Notes: generated from the sequence alone by a model not told the origin. Counted from the stretch's first letter, positions 32,826 through 40,657 are shown. The stretch is DNA of 64,000 nucleotides from an uncultured Geobacteraceae bacterium (GCA_903939115.1 CAJAFV010000042.1:1-64000); one strand, 5' to 3'. A program made the numbers and translations.

Positions 32826-32992
32826 CCGTCCATATTTTAAACAACCGCTGTCCTCGATTGACACTCTGTGGCCGTCCTTCGCATTGCTCAAATTACCGTT
32901 GGGGTCGCATTGTTATTGATTCATCAATCTGTAATGAGTGTGTTGCCTCTTTTCATAAAAAAACTGTTGGCGCAATGTATGGCGTTCTGTGA
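32822..32992 (+). CDS. 56-residue cysteine-rich protein overlapping rep
   Basis: MTVHILNNRCPRLTLCGRPS.. with cysteines at C-x5-C-x6-C and later C-x2-C. It starts in an ATGA overlap with the upstream gene and runs 14 bases past the rep ATG in another frame. The coupling and the Cys spacing suggest a small zinc protein; function unknown. Confidence 0.55.
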   Translation: MTVHILNNRCPRLTLCGRPSHCSNYRWGRIVIDSSICNECVASFHKKTVGAMYGVL

Positions 32993-34034
32993 CTGGTTCT
33001 CTGGCTTTGTCAACCTCGATCTTGATTATCTCCATGATGGTCGTATCATCCAGATACGATCAACCGGTGAAATTGATTTCGAGACGCTTAAACCTCTAAC
33101 CGTCACCGGCTCCTATGACGATAAGGTAATCATAAAAAGTTGTGTCATTCCTGCTGCTCCTGAATGGTCGCTTTTAAAACATGACGGCTCTATTTACCGG
33201 GTCTATATCTCAGGTAATCCGACAAAATTCCTTCAGGGTCATAACGTTTATGGTCACTCTGACATGGTTGCCGTTATCCGCGATTTCATCCGTCTGGTAC
33301 TGCAAAAAATCGATGTTGATGAATTCACCATTGCTCGTTGCCTCCGTGATCCGATCAAGTGTACCCGTTTTGACATAACTCAAAGTTACCTTATGGATTC
33401 TCCCAAAGATGTTTCTGACTGGCTCCGTGCTTCCAGTCAGTATATAACCGGCAAGAATCAAAAAGTTGATAATGACAAAACGTTGTATGTTGGCAAAAAC
33501 TCGCGGCGTTGTTCCATCAAGGTCTATGAAAAAGCAGCTGAGATGCTGAAGCATAAAAGCACCTTCAATCTTCCTGAAGCTTCTTTTGATGCTCTTTATA
33601 AAACAGCCTCTTTACTGCTACGCTTTGAGGTAACACTTCGCGGAATGAAGCTTGAGGACTTGCAAATGCACTATTTGCAAAAGGTGGATAATAAAATGCT
33701 TGAAGAACAGTTTTCTCTTCAGATTCAAAAAATGAATCTTCCTGAAAATATTGAATTGATTGAAAATGATATACACCAGCTCTCTGACCGTTACGCTGGC
33801 GTCTATTTGAAATGGCTTGAAGGCGTCGATATAAAAAAACAGATGAAACTATCAACATATAAACGGTACCGTAAATTCTTTTTAGATAGCTATCATCTTG
33901 ATTTGTCCATGCCACCACGTGACATTTCTAAAACCAATGTAATACCGCTCTGGCGTGTTATCTCAGTTGAACGTGAATTTAATCCATCTGAAAACGATGA
34001 ATTTTTATATGTACCTATCAGTTCATCTAAATAG
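32979..34034 (+). CDS. Filamentous phage replication initiator, gpII/X type
   Basis: From ATG 32979 the protein has 351 residues. The stretch PTKFLQGHNVYGHSDM closely follows KVLQGHNVFGTTDL of M13 gpII, and the Phage_X/CRI-type C-terminal half (LLLRFEVTLRGMKL..LYK) follows. It nicks the plus strand to start rolling-circle replication. The open frame extends 37 codons upstream, but that stretch is the 56-residue gene in another frame and looks non-coding in this frame. A TGATATA dyad element follows 10 bases after the stop. Confidence 0.85.
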   Translation: MAFCDWFSGFVNLDLDYLHDGRIIQIRSTGEIDFETLKPLTVTGSYDDKVIIKSCVIPAAPEWSLLKHDGSIYRVYISGNPTKFLQGHNVYGHSDMVAVIRDFIRLVLQKIDVDEFTIARCLRDPIKCTRFDITQSYLMDSPKDVSDWLRASSQYITGKNQKVDNDKTLYVGKNSRRCSIKVYEKAAEMLKHKSTFNLPEASFDALYKTASLLLRFEVTLRGMKLEDLQMHYLQKVDNKMLEEQFSLQIQKMNLPENIELIENDIHQLSDRYAGVYLKWLEGVDIKKQMKLSTYKRYRKFFLDSYHLDLSMPPRDISKTNVIPLWRVISVEREFNPSENDEFLYVPISSSK

Positions 34035-34044
34035 ATATAGTAAA

Positions 34045-34076
34045 GATATATCACTGATATACCTATGATATATTGA
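34045..34076. promoter_or_regulatory. 32-bp dyad element after phage rep (copy 2)
   Basis: It matches the satellite element at 31224-31255 at about 27 of 32 positions with the same spacing, between rep and the structural operon. Likely operator or iteron; it could let the satellite's regulators act on phage structural genes. Confidence 0.55.
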
Positions 34077-34145
34077 ACTAATACATTATTTCTTCTAGTT
34101 TCCTTTTCATATTAAATTAATCCTTATATGAAAAGGAAACCCCTC

Positions 34146-34445
34146 ATGTCACAAGTAATTCTCCACGATGTCCTCGTCCTCGAACTTCACGTAAAAGAAG
34201 GCAACAAAAAAAACGCTGCTGGTGTCTGGGAAAAAACCGGTCAGTATTACAAAAACCTTATGCTCTGGCAATTCGGTAACGAAAGACCGGAAGCTATAGC
34301 CGCTTCTATCAATGATATGCAGCTTGAAAAAGTTAAAAACCTTCCCGGCAAACGTTGCGATATCTCTGTTGACATGAAACTTACTGATAAAGGCGCACGT
34401 TTCTCTTTTATTGACGTTTTACTGTCTAAACCTTCACCAGCTTAA
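34146..34445 (+). CDS. Filamentous phage ssDNA-binding protein (gpV-like)
   Basis: A 99-residue basic, beta-rich protein from the ATG at 34146 (MSQVILHDVLVLELHVKEGN...) behind AAGGAA. Its size, composition and position directly after rep are those of inovirus gpV-type proteins, which coat progeny plus strands before packaging. The in-frame ATG at 34128 lacks a ribosome site. Confidence 0.7.
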   Translation: MSQVILHDVLVLELHVKEGNKKNAAGVWEKTGQYYKNLMLWQFGNERPEAIAASINDMQLEKVKNLPGKRCDISVDMKLTDKGARFSFIDVLLSKPSPA

Positions 34446-34456
34446 TAGGAGTTAAA

Positions 34457-34597
34457 ATGTACGCTTGGGTTCCACTTATTGCATCCACTGATTTTGACGG
34501 CATAAAAGCCGATGTACTGACAACTTCAGGCGGGATTCTTGCCGTATTGCTCGTAATCGTTGGTGTAGGCCTTCTTGTTCGCGTTCTTGGGAGGTAG
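34457..34597 (+). CDS. 46-residue single-span protein, coat-like
   Basis: MYAWVPLIASTDFDGIKADV.. followed by a span (GGILAVLLVIVGVGLLV) and a basic end (RVLGR). An amphipathic start, one membrane helix and a positive C-terminus is the plan of mature inovirus coat proteins such as that of Pf1, here without a signal peptide. AGGAG precedes the ATG. It could be a minor tip protein (pVII/pIX type) or an alternate coat protein. Confidence 0.65.
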   Translation: MYAWVPLIASTDFDGIKADVLTTSGGILAVLLVIVGVGLLVRVLGR

Positions 34598-34601
34598 TGA
34601 A

Positions 34602-34727
34602 ATGAAAGAATGTATTGATTGCGGTGTTGAAATTCCTTCAGGTGTTTTGTGTCCAGAGTGTGCGTATAACTCCGGTTCCGATTCTAATGGTGATTTGCTC
34701 CCCGATAAAGATGCATGGGATTATTAA
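34602..34727 (+). CDS. 41-residue zinc-ribbon-like protein
   Basis: MKECIDCGVEIPSGVLCPEC.. with two CxxC pairs (C4, C7 and C17, C20) and an acidic tail ending DKDAWDY. It begins four bases after the coat-like gene, whose end supplies the GGGAGG ribosome site. Probably a small zinc ribbon; the role in the phage is unknown. Confidence 0.55.
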   Translation: MKECIDCGVEIPSGVLCPECAYNSGSDSNGDLLPDKDAWDY

Positions 34728-34789
34728 TTTATTTCTGTTGTTACCTGGTCAATGATTTAACAAACAAAATCTAAAAAGGAGAACAAATC

Positions 34790-35041
34790 ATGATTAAAGC
34801 TCTTTGGACTAAATCTGTCAAATTTGTAAAAGGCGCAACCCTCGCTATTGGTGGCGCTCTTGGTCTTTCTGTCGCTGTTTCTGGCCCTGCTCACGCTCTG
34901 CCTGTTACAATGACTGAGGTTTTCGCGGCTGCTGATATTTCAACGCTGCAAACGAATGTTGGCACGATATTAATCGCCTTCATCGGTATTTCCCTGTTGT
35001 TCGTTGCTCGTCGTTACCTCAGCAAAGCTGGCGTACGATAA
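34790..35041 (+). CDS. Major coat protein candidate (pVIII-like) with signal peptide
   Basis: An 83-residue precursor. A long basic signal peptide (MIKALWTKSVKFVKGATLAI...) is cleaved after AHA (residue 36). The mature part of about 47 residues has an acidic/amphipathic start (LPVTMTEVFAAADIS), a span (GTILIAFIGISLLFVA) and a basic end (RRYLSKAGVR), as in M13 pVIII. It has a strong GGAG ribosome site and is followed directly by a strong terminator, as in M13, to give high expression. Confidence 0.8.
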   Translation: MIKALWTKSVKFVKGATLAIGGALGLSVAVSGPAHALPVTMTEVFAAADISTLQTNVGTILIAFIGISLLFVARRYLSKAGVR

Positions 35042-35050
35042 TTCCGAATC

Positions 35051-35077
35051 GGGGGGGCTTCGGCCTCCCCTTTTTTA
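35051..35077 (+). terminator. Rho-independent terminator after the major coat gene
   Basis: GGGGGGGC-ttc-GGCCTCCCC stem followed by TTTTTT, ten bases after the coat stop. It limits read-through into the minor-coat genes. Confidence 0.85.
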
Positions 35078-35091
35078 TTTGAGGCTTAAAA

Positions 35092-35367
35092 TTGAATATC
35101 ATTTTTCAAGCAATAACATCTTTAACCGGTGGCCTTATTAACGATCTGACAACAGCCATTGTTGGGATGCTTGTACTTGGTTTCATCTGTATGGGTATTG
35201 ATTACTTAAAGGATGTCTTTGAAAATGCTGTTCATACTTCCGGAACTAATAAAGCTCTAAAAGATGCACGTTCTTACAAAGCTCTGGCAAATTCTATGGA
35301 TGATGATGTTTCTCGTGATTATCTCAATGCTAAATATCATAACGCCATCAGGAGGGCTGCAAAATGA
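35092..35367 (+). CDS. Membrane minor coat-like protein (TTG start)
   Basis: A 91-residue protein with one or two hydrophobic segments (LINDLTTAIVGMLVLGFICMGIDYL) and a charged C-terminal half (ALKDARSYKALANSMDDDVSRDYL). The start codon is TTG at 35092 behind GAGG. It lies first after the terminator in the minor structural group. Possibly a minor coat or assembly protein; not assigned to a specific M13 homologue. Confidence 0.6.
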   Translation: MNIIFQAITSLTGGLINDLTTAIVGMLVLGFICMGIDYLKDVFENAVHTSGTNKALKDARSYKALANSMDDDVSRDYLNAKYHNAIRRAAK

Positions 35368-35474
35368 ATTTTGATGTTGTTTGGTTTGGTTATGGTGCCG
35401 GTCTTGTAATGGTCGGTTGGTTTGCTGGAATGGTAGTATCACTGTTTTTTAATTCGATTGGGAGTATTCGCTAA
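35364..35474 (+). CDS. 36-residue membrane microprotein
   Basis: MNFDVVWFGYGAGLVMVGWF.. is nearly all one membrane helix with a short polar end (NSIGSIR). AGGAGG sits before the ATG, which overlaps the upstream stop. Size and character fit pVII/pIX-like tip proteins of inoviruses. Confidence 0.6.
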   Translation: MNFDVVWFGYGAGLVMVGWFAGMVVSLFFNSIGSIR

Positions 35475-35972
35475 ATGAAAAAAATCCTTTTATTAACGTT
35501 ATTGCTCGTTTCACTTTCTTCGTTCTCGTATGCTGCTGATATTAGCAAATATGGCTTTGACGATGCAAACTCTATGGTTGGCAATGCTTTTCTTATGGAT
35601 GGTCATGTATTATTTATTGATGCTGTTATGTATGACAATGTATCTTCTGGTGTTGTTGCAGATGCCAATGAATTAACTTTAACCATTTCAAAACGTATTG
35701 AATCCCTTTTTTCTGCTCCTGATATAGTTTCTTTTGTTATGCTTACTAATGTTTCTTTTAATGGTTCCATTTTTACGTATGATCAGCATGATATCGGTTT
35801 TACCTGTCATCAGGTCAATCCAGATGATGGTTATTACTACTCTACTTCTTTTTTAACGCAATTCCTTTTAACCCTTCTATCTGAAGGATCTGTACCATCT
35901 AATTTTCCATCAATGATTGAACTTTCATTACTGGAAAAAAGTATCTTATCAAACGACTACCTTTTTTTTTAG
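35475..35972 (+). CDS. Exported phage protein of unknown function
   Basis: A 165-residue protein with a clear signal peptide (MKKILLLTLLLVSLSSFSYA) and a mature part rich in Asp, Ser and aromatics (DISKYGFDDANSMVG...). There is no second membrane span apart from a hydrophobic stretch near 125-140. The gene ends in a run of ten T that could permit slippage. Its place before the adsorption gene suggests a minor virion or host-surface protein; not recognised. Confidence 0.65.
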   Translation: MKKILLLTLLLVSLSSFSYAADISKYGFDDANSMVGNAFLMDGHVLFIDAVMYDNVSSGVVADANELTLTISKRIESLFSAPDIVSFVMLTNVSFNGSIFTYDQHDIGFTCHQVNPDDGYYYSTSFLTQFLLTLLSEGSVPSNFPSMIELSLLEKSILSNDYLFF

Positions 35973-35989
35973 ATGAAAAGATAGCTAAT

Positions 35990-36082
35990 ATGTCCCCTTC
36001 TGTTATTACACAATCTATATCTTTTTTGATCGGTGCTTTTTGTGCAATCTGTTTTGTAATAGCTTCTAAGGTTAGGTATTGA
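35990..36082 (+). CDS. 30-residue membrane microprotein
   Basis: MSPSVITQSISFLIGAFCAI.. is a single helix with a basic end (ASKVRY). It is the first of three consecutive tiny spans upstream of the adsorption gene. Ribosome site weak. Confidence 0.4.
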   Translation: MSPSVITQSISFLIGAFCAICFVIASKVRY

Positions 36083-36083
36083 C

Positions 36084-36218
36084 ATGATAACGTTACCAGA
36101 AGGATTTGATTATAACCTGTTACTTTCTGACTTCTGGATCTGTGTGCTACCATTTGTCCCTGTCTTGATGCTCTTTGTTGCGTATCGAGTTATAAATAAA
36201 TCTTTCCGCCATATATGA
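36084..36218 (+). CDS. 44-residue membrane microprotein
   Basis: MITLPEGFDYNLLLSDFWIC.. has an acidic start, one span (VLPFVPVLMLFVAYRV) and a basic end (NKSFRHI), a coat-like layout. It starts one base after the previous stop and overlaps the next ORF by four bases (ATGA). Confidence 0.45.
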   Translation: MITLPEGFDYNLLLSDFWICVLPFVPVLMLFVAYRVINKSFRHI

Positions 36219-36325
36219 AAATCAATTTTTTCCTCATAACGGTAAAAACTCTATTGTTTTCGCTGTTTCTGCTGTTTACTTTTATCGGCTTCACTCGTGA
36301 TATTTACCTTCATTTCATAAAATGA
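36215..36325 (+). CDS. 36-residue membrane microprotein
   Basis: MKINFFLITVKTLLFSLFLL.. is one hydrophobic helix followed by FTRDIYLHFIK. It overlaps both neighbours in ATGA junctions, which supports translation as part of a coupled chain. Confidence 0.45.
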   Translation: MKINFFLITVKTLLFSLFLLFTFIGFTRDIYLHFIK

Positions 36326-37740
36326 AAAAGTTTTTAATTCTCATAATTTTGTTTACGTTCACAACTTCCGCTTTTGCTTCTTGGGCACCGCTTGCAATCC
36401 CTGCCGCTTATTGGGTTTCCTCTGCTGTCATTCATTCTGCAACTGCTACTGCCGGTCTTTACTATTCTTTAACTGGTGGCAAAACTTCTTCTGTAGATAA
36501 TACCGCTAAACTCTCTCGCCCTGCCACTGTTGCGTATATAGATTTGACTATGACTACTCCTACAGTGGTTGAAACAAATATTAAAGCTTCTATCTTGAAA
36601 TCTCAACTTGAACAGAAAATATTAAATTCTCCTGTTGAGCAAGCTAAATACCCAAACATTTATCAGGCTTTGATTACTCCTCCTCCACCGTACCCTGCTC
36701 CAACTGCGAATATGCCATCAGGTACAAAAGTTTCTTTTATGGGTGGTAACTATAAAATAACCACAACTGTTTTAGATGTTGGTTGGGCAATGAATACAGA
36801 CGGCTCCTATCCAAAGCCAAATAACCCTACGGATACCGCTCCTTATTCGATGGCATGGGTTAGAGAATCAAAAGCTTTCCCCGGTTTTGCTGCTACCTAT
36901 CTTGCACAAGTCTATCTTACTCCTGAAGCTGCTCCACCTCCAAGCGTTGCTACTGACGCTTCCTATATTCAAGCTGTTGGTACTGGTGGTGTTCCCGGTG
37001 ACGTAAAATCGTTGTATAATGTAGAAATTGACAAATTATTGAATGATCCAAATTATGTCCCTTCTTTTTCAGATGCGACAACCGGTCTACCTTACTCTCC
37101 CCCCCCCGGTGCTAATATTATGACTCCTACTCAGTTAGAAGCTTATAACCGCTCCGGTCAATTACTCGCTGACGATGCTGCCGCTAAACTTCTTGCTGCG
37201 AACTCTGCCGGTGCTGCTGCTGCTGCTGCCGGTACTGCTGCAACAACGGCCGGAAATAACTATACTGCGTCAGGTGGTAATACCGTTACCGGAACTGGTG
37301 GCGATCCTGCGCTATATCAAAAATATCTCGATGCTCTCGCTTCTGCCGGTACTGCAAAAGCTACTGCCGATAAGCTCGCCGCTGATCAGGCCGCTGCAAA
37401 ATTAGCTGAAGATAAAGCCAACAAACAAAACTCTGCTATCACATCTCCTGCTGTCGGTGATTCGTATGGTGCCGGTGAAAAATTTGAGATTGGTACCCGT
37501 TTCAACCTCTTTATGACAGATATGAAATCATCAGGTATTTTTGCGCTACCCTCTCAGCTTTTAGGTAATGTCCCCGGTGGTGGTCAATCATATTTTGATG
37601 TAAGTTTCGGGCGTATGGGTTCTACCAGATTCGACCTTTCCTCCTTTGCTTCTGCAATTGCTGTTATGCGCACGCTTGTTTTAATCGTTTTTTCTTTTAC
37701 CGGCTTTAAAATTGTCACTTTGAAAGGGGGATCAGGCTAA
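36322..37740 (+). CDS. Adsorption (pIII-like) minor coat protein
   Basis: A 472-residue protein with a signal peptide (MKKFLILIILFTFTTSAFA), a variable N-terminal domain, a Pro-rich segment, a long Ala/Gly/Thr/Lys low-complexity linker (about residues 275-380) and a C-terminal membrane anchor (AVMRTLVLIVFSFTGFKIV). This plan matches inovirus pIII, which binds the host pilus and co-receptor and ends assembly. Its stop overlaps the pVI-like gene start by one base. Sequence recognition of receptor domains is not possible. Confidence 0.75.
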   Translation: MKKFLILIILFTFTTSAFASWAPLAIPAAYWVSSAVIHSATATAGLYYSLTGGKTSSVDNTAKLSRPATVAYIDLTMTTPTVVETNIKASILKSQLEQKILNSPVEQAKYPNIYQALITPPPPYPAPTANMPSGTKVSFMGGNYKITTTVLDVGWAMNTDGSYPKPNNPTDTAPYSMAWVRESKAFPGFAATYLAQVYLTPEAAPPPSVATDASYIQAVGTGGVPGDVKSLYNVEIDKLLNDPNYVPSFSDATTGLPYSPPPGANIMTPTQLEAYNRSGQLLADDAAAKLLAANSAGAAAAAAGTAATTAGNNYTASGGNTVTGTGGDPALYQKYLDALASAGTAKATADKLAADQAAAKLAEDKANKQNSAITSPAVGDSYGAGEKFEIGTRFNLFMTDMKSSGIFALPSQLLGNVPGGGQSYFDVSFGRMGSTRFDLSSFASAIAVMRTLVLIVFSFTGFKIVTLKGGSG

Positions 37741-38063
37741 TGGATTTAACCGCGCCTTTTGCTGCTCTTTTTGCGTTCTTTACCGCCATTTTTAAATGGT
37801 CTTTGGATGGTGTTTTATGGTTGCTCGGAAAATGGTTCTACTGGTGGTTCGATGGTCTGTTAACCGTTGTTTCGTCAATCTTTAAATCAATAGATCTTTC
37901 TTCTTTTGTTGCAACCTATGCAATGAATTGGGCGGGTCTGCCGCCACAAATGATTTGGTTTATCAATGCTGTTTCAATTCCTCAAGGTCTAACGATTCTC
38001 TCCGCTGCCATTGTGATTCGTATGCTGATAAATTTAATACCTGCCGCTTTTACAAGGATCTGA
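37740..38063 (+). CDS. DUF2523/pVI-like minor coat protein
   Basis: A 107-residue membrane protein with three hydrophobic segments and a Trp-rich first half (WSLDGVLWLLGKWFYWWFDGLL), followed by the typical end VIRMLINLIPAAFTRI of DUF2523 proteins, the inovirus pVI equivalent found between the adsorption gene and zot. It would sit at the virion end with pIII. Confidence 0.85.
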   Translation: MDLTAPFAALFAFFTAIFKWSLDGVLWLLGKWFYWWFDGLLTVVSSIFKSIDLSSFVATYAMNWAGLPPQMIWFINAVSIPQGLTILSAAIVIRMLINLIPAAFTRI

Positions 38064-38066
38064 AAA

Positions 38067-39260
38067 ATGATTGTTTTCTTTGTTGGTACTCCCGGATCTG
38101 GCAAGAGCTATGAAGCTGTAAAGAAAATAGTCGATAATCTTAAAATTGGTCGGACTGTATGCACTAACATTGATGGTATGGATTTGCATGAATCACAACA
38201 GTATTTAAAATCGTTCCTTGACATGGACGATTACCTTTTTCATCAACGGTTCCGGTTCCTTGACCGGGATCAGATTAAACAATTCTGGAAAACTGAAACG
38301 ATTCATCACCCTCAACGTATCTATGATGTTGAGGACGATGTTTTTAACGATGTTGTCCGTGATACTGAAGAGTTGATCTGTCCTCTTGGCTCTTTGATTA
38401 TCATAGATGAAGCACATAAATTTTTTAATGCTCACGATCACCGTGAAGATACAAACCGCCAGCTTGCTGATTGGGCTTCGACTCACCGACATTTGGGTTA
38501 TGACTTGGTGTTTATTACTCAGGACATTGGCAAGGTCGATAAACAGGTTCGAACGCTTACTGAATGGTCTTTTTGCTTCCGCAAGGTTAATTTTTTCGGA
38601 GGTGCCGTCAAGAAAAAATACCTCTGTTATTCCTATTCCGGAGATGATCATCACGGCACACCGATTGCTAAAAATGTGCGCACTTACGATCCTTCATATT
38701 TTCCTGCGTATCAATCGTATAGTTCAAAAGATGCAAAAGAAGTCGGCTTTATGTCTACCGTCAACATTCTACGACATCCGGTCTTTTATGCTATTCCGGT
38801 GATTCTCTGCTTCTGTGCGTATATGTTCTTTGCAAAAAGCTCTTTCGCTACTGGTGATATTTTTGGAACTTCAAAAGTCCAGAACCGCTATACAAAACAG
38901 GTAGCTGAAAACAAAAAGCCTACTGTCTCTGTTCCATTTAAAAACCTCTCTTCACCAAAATTGCTGACACCTCCGGCTGCTGCGCAAGCAGCTCCGGTGG
39001 TGGCTGCCGCTTTTCCGGTTGTTGCTCCTGTTTCTGACTATGTTTCACACAAGGTTGATGGTTATATTCTTATGGATGGTAAAACGACGATACAGATAAA
39101 CGGTATTGTTGTCCGCCTCCCCTCTCCTTTTGTCCGGTCCTTTGACCGTCAATCTGGTTATGGCATGTTTGATAGCAATTACTTTATGTTAAAGAAGGAA
39201 ACGTCAGGTAACACATCAACAAATTTTCCTCCATTGAAACCGTATGGGGTGCCAAATTGA
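38067..39260 (+). CDS. Zot/pI assembly ATPase
   Basis: A 397-residue inner-membrane protein. N-terminal ATPase with Walker A GTPGSGKS (7-14) and Walker B SLIIIDEAHKFF, QLADWASTHRHLGYDLVFITQ, one span (VFYAIPVILCFCAYMFF, about 235-255) and a periplasmic tail with an Ala/Pro-rich segment. This is the Zot/pI protein that drives extrusion of filamentous phage and contacts the secretin. It begins three bases after the pVI-like gene. Confidence 0.92.
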   Translation: MIVFFVGTPGSGKSYEAVKKIVDNLKIGRTVCTNIDGMDLHESQQYLKSFLDMDDYLFHQRFRFLDRDQIKQFWKTETIHHPQRIYDVEDDVFNDVVRDTEELICPLGSLIIIDEAHKFFNAHDHREDTNRQLADWASTHRHLGYDLVFITQDIGKVDKQVRTLTEWSFCFRKVNFFGGAVKKKYLCYSYSGDDHHGTPIAKNVRTYDPSYFPAYQSYSSKDAKEVGFMSTVNILRHPVFYAIPVILCFCAYMFFAKSSFATGDIFGTSKVQNRYTKQVAENKKPTVSVPFKNLSSPKLLTPPAAAQAAPVVAAAFPVVAPVSDYVSHKVDGYILMDGKTTIQINGIVVRLPSPFVRSFDRQSGYGMFDSNYFMLKKETSGNTSTNFPPLKPYGVPN

Positions 39261-39388
39261 TCAGAATAATAGTGCTTTTTGTAACTCTCTGCCTCTGTTC
39301 CTGTGCAGCAGCTCCACGTCCGTATATTCCCAGTCCCGGCATGAATCCAGCTCAGACGCTTGTCTGGCGTTCTTCCTCGCCGTTCTGA
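39257..39388 (+). CDS. Small predicted lipoprotein after zot (TTG start)
   Basis: A 43-residue ORF starting with TTG that overlaps the zot stop: (M)IRIIVLFVTLCLCSCAAAPR.. The hydrophobic start and LCSC give a plausible lipobox, leaving about 29 mature residues rich in Pro. A tiny lipoprotein here could help a host secretin accept the phage, but that is speculative. Supported by signal and overlap only. Confidence 0.45.
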   Translation: MIRIIVLFVTLCLCSCAAAPRPYIPSPGMNPAQTLVWRSSSPF

Positions 39389-39488
39389 TTTTAATGATGG
39401 CTCTTGCTTTTCATCAATAGTACTTTCGTCCGGCCTTTGCTTTATCGGACAAACAACCGCCTCTAATCCTTTGACTGAAAATGTAAAA

Positions 39489-39512
39489 GCCGCGACAAAT
39501 CCCTTGCGCGGC
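39489..39512. terminator. Hairpin between zot group and the opposed protease gene
   Basis: GCCGCG (39489-39494) and CGCGGC (39507-39512) form a perfect 6-bp GC stem with a 12-base loop, in the convergent gap. It may stop transcription from either side; the gap 39389-39578 may also hold the phage origin. Confidence 0.45.
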
Positions 39513-39578
39513 CTCTCCTTCCTCAAAATGTATCAATATCCATTCGTGTCCTAATAACACGCCTTTAACGCTTTCGAT

Positions 39579-40370
39579 TTATAACCATTTTATCACCTGT
39601 GCTTTTGTGTCTATGGTATGCGGAAAATCCGCGAGGAAACTCATACCAAGCAAACCGGTTTCCTCTGCTCCACTTCTCGGCATGATATGCAGTGCAACCC
39701 CCTGCTTCGTTTTCTGGCCAACCGTTACAAATCCGGCCTGAGCTATCGCTGTTGATACCTGCGAACCGTCCGCAATTGTCGCTATGCCTCTGGTGGTCTG
39801 TTCCGGCTGTATGCCAAGCCTTTGGGCAATCGCTGGTGAAATGATAATGTTTGTCGCTCCGGTGTCTAGTTGCAGGTATACGCTTACTGATCTGCCCTGA
39901 TAATTAATCGTTACCGGAACTAATATTTGATTATTCCTGTAGACGATTGCTGTCGTTCGAATCTTGTTGCCGGCTGAAACCTTCATATTTGCTCTGTATC
40001 GAGCCGGAACGTTTGCAAGGTCATCAACTATTACAAAAACTCCTTTATCGTCTGTATACCTATAAAATGCATCTCTGGGGGGCTGTTCTGGTTCCTGTCT
40101 TACTGGCATTTGTTCCGGTATGATTTCCGGTACCGGTACTACTGCCGCTTGTTCTGCTGGTGGATTTGATCGCAACGCTAAAATTTCTGCAACCTGTTGT
40201 TCAGATAATCGTTCTGTTATCTGCGGCCCTTGCATTTCTTCAGCTGTCCTCTTGAAGATCAGTTTTGTTAAATCAACCCTGAAAACGATATTTACCAGAA
40301 TAACAAAAATCGCTACAAACCTGATTGCATTTGCTGCTGGCCCTCCTGATCTGAATACAAGTTTATACAT
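39579..40370 (-). CDS. Membrane-anchored retropepsin-like aspartic protease
   Basis: About 263 residues from the ATG at 40370. One N-terminal span (AIRFVAIFVILVNIVF), a Pro/Glu-rich linker, a DUF4124-like piece (FYRYTDDKGVFVIVDDLANVPARYR), then a clan-AA retropepsin domain with active site LQLDTGATNI (DTG at 169-171) and GLLGMSFL near the end. As a half-size protease it should dimerise. The same DUF4124-type module occurs in the host transglycosylase at 6460, hinting that this is captured host DNA. It lies opposite to the phage genes, overlapping the repressor gene. Confidence 0.8.
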   Translation of the reverse strand: MYKLVFRSGGPAANAIRFVAIFVILVNIVFRVDLTKLIFKRTAEEMQGPQITERLSEQQVAEILALRSNPPAEQAAVVPVPEIIPEQMPVRQEPEQPPRDAFYRYTDDKGVFVIVDDLANVPARYRANMKVSAGNKIRTTAIVYRNNQILVPVTINYQGRSVSVYLQLDTGATNIIISPAIAQRLGIQPEQTTRGIATIADGSQVSTAIAQAGFVTVGQKTKQGVALHIMPRSGAEETGLLGMSFLADFPHTIDTKAQVIKWL

Positions 40371-40572
40371 CGTTGTCCTTGTCCTCATTTTCTATTTTTT
40401 CAACCGTGATAATTACCCTGTAACCGGTGGCCGCTGCTATCCTCTTCAGTTTGTCTGGTCTTGCAAATCGTCCGAGCTCGTACTGTGCTATTGATTGCTG
40501 TGATATTCCCGTTATTTTAGCAAGTTCTGCCTGTGATATTGTCCCCCTCATTTTCTTAACAAGATTATCCAC
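40363..40572 (-). CDS. XRE-family repressor
   Basis: A 69-residue helix-turn-helix protein: GTISQAELAKITGISQQSIAQYELGR matches the Cro/cI-type HTH, followed by LKRIAAATGYRVIITVEK. It is divergent from the ribbon-helix-helix gene at 40658 and is a good candidate for the prophage immunity repressor (RstR-like position). The protease start lies inside its 3' end, so both are co-expressed. Confidence 0.82.
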   Translation of the reverse strand: MDNLVKKMRGTISQAELAKITGISQQSIAQYELGRFARPDKLKRIAAATGYRVIITVEKIENEDKDNDV

Positions 40573-40597
40573 TTATCACCTCAACTCTTATTATTGG

Positions 40598-40626
40598 TTG
40601 ACAACTCTTTTTTGTGGTTATATATC
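40598..40626 (+). promoter_or_regulatory. Promoter in the divergent regulator region
   Basis: A perfect TTGACA (40598-40603) and TATATC (40621-40626) are 17 bases apart, about 30 bases before the RHH gene. Nearby TATATCC..GGTATAT forms a partial dyad that could be an operator. Confidence 0.55.
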
Positions 40627-40657
40627 CTTGGTATATCTAATCTCAGGAGGTTCAAAA

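Noticed and set aside
36084..36325. Treating the microproteins as one frameshifted gene
   Set aside because: Each short frame has its own start, a complete membrane helix and a basic end, so separate small genes explain the data better.
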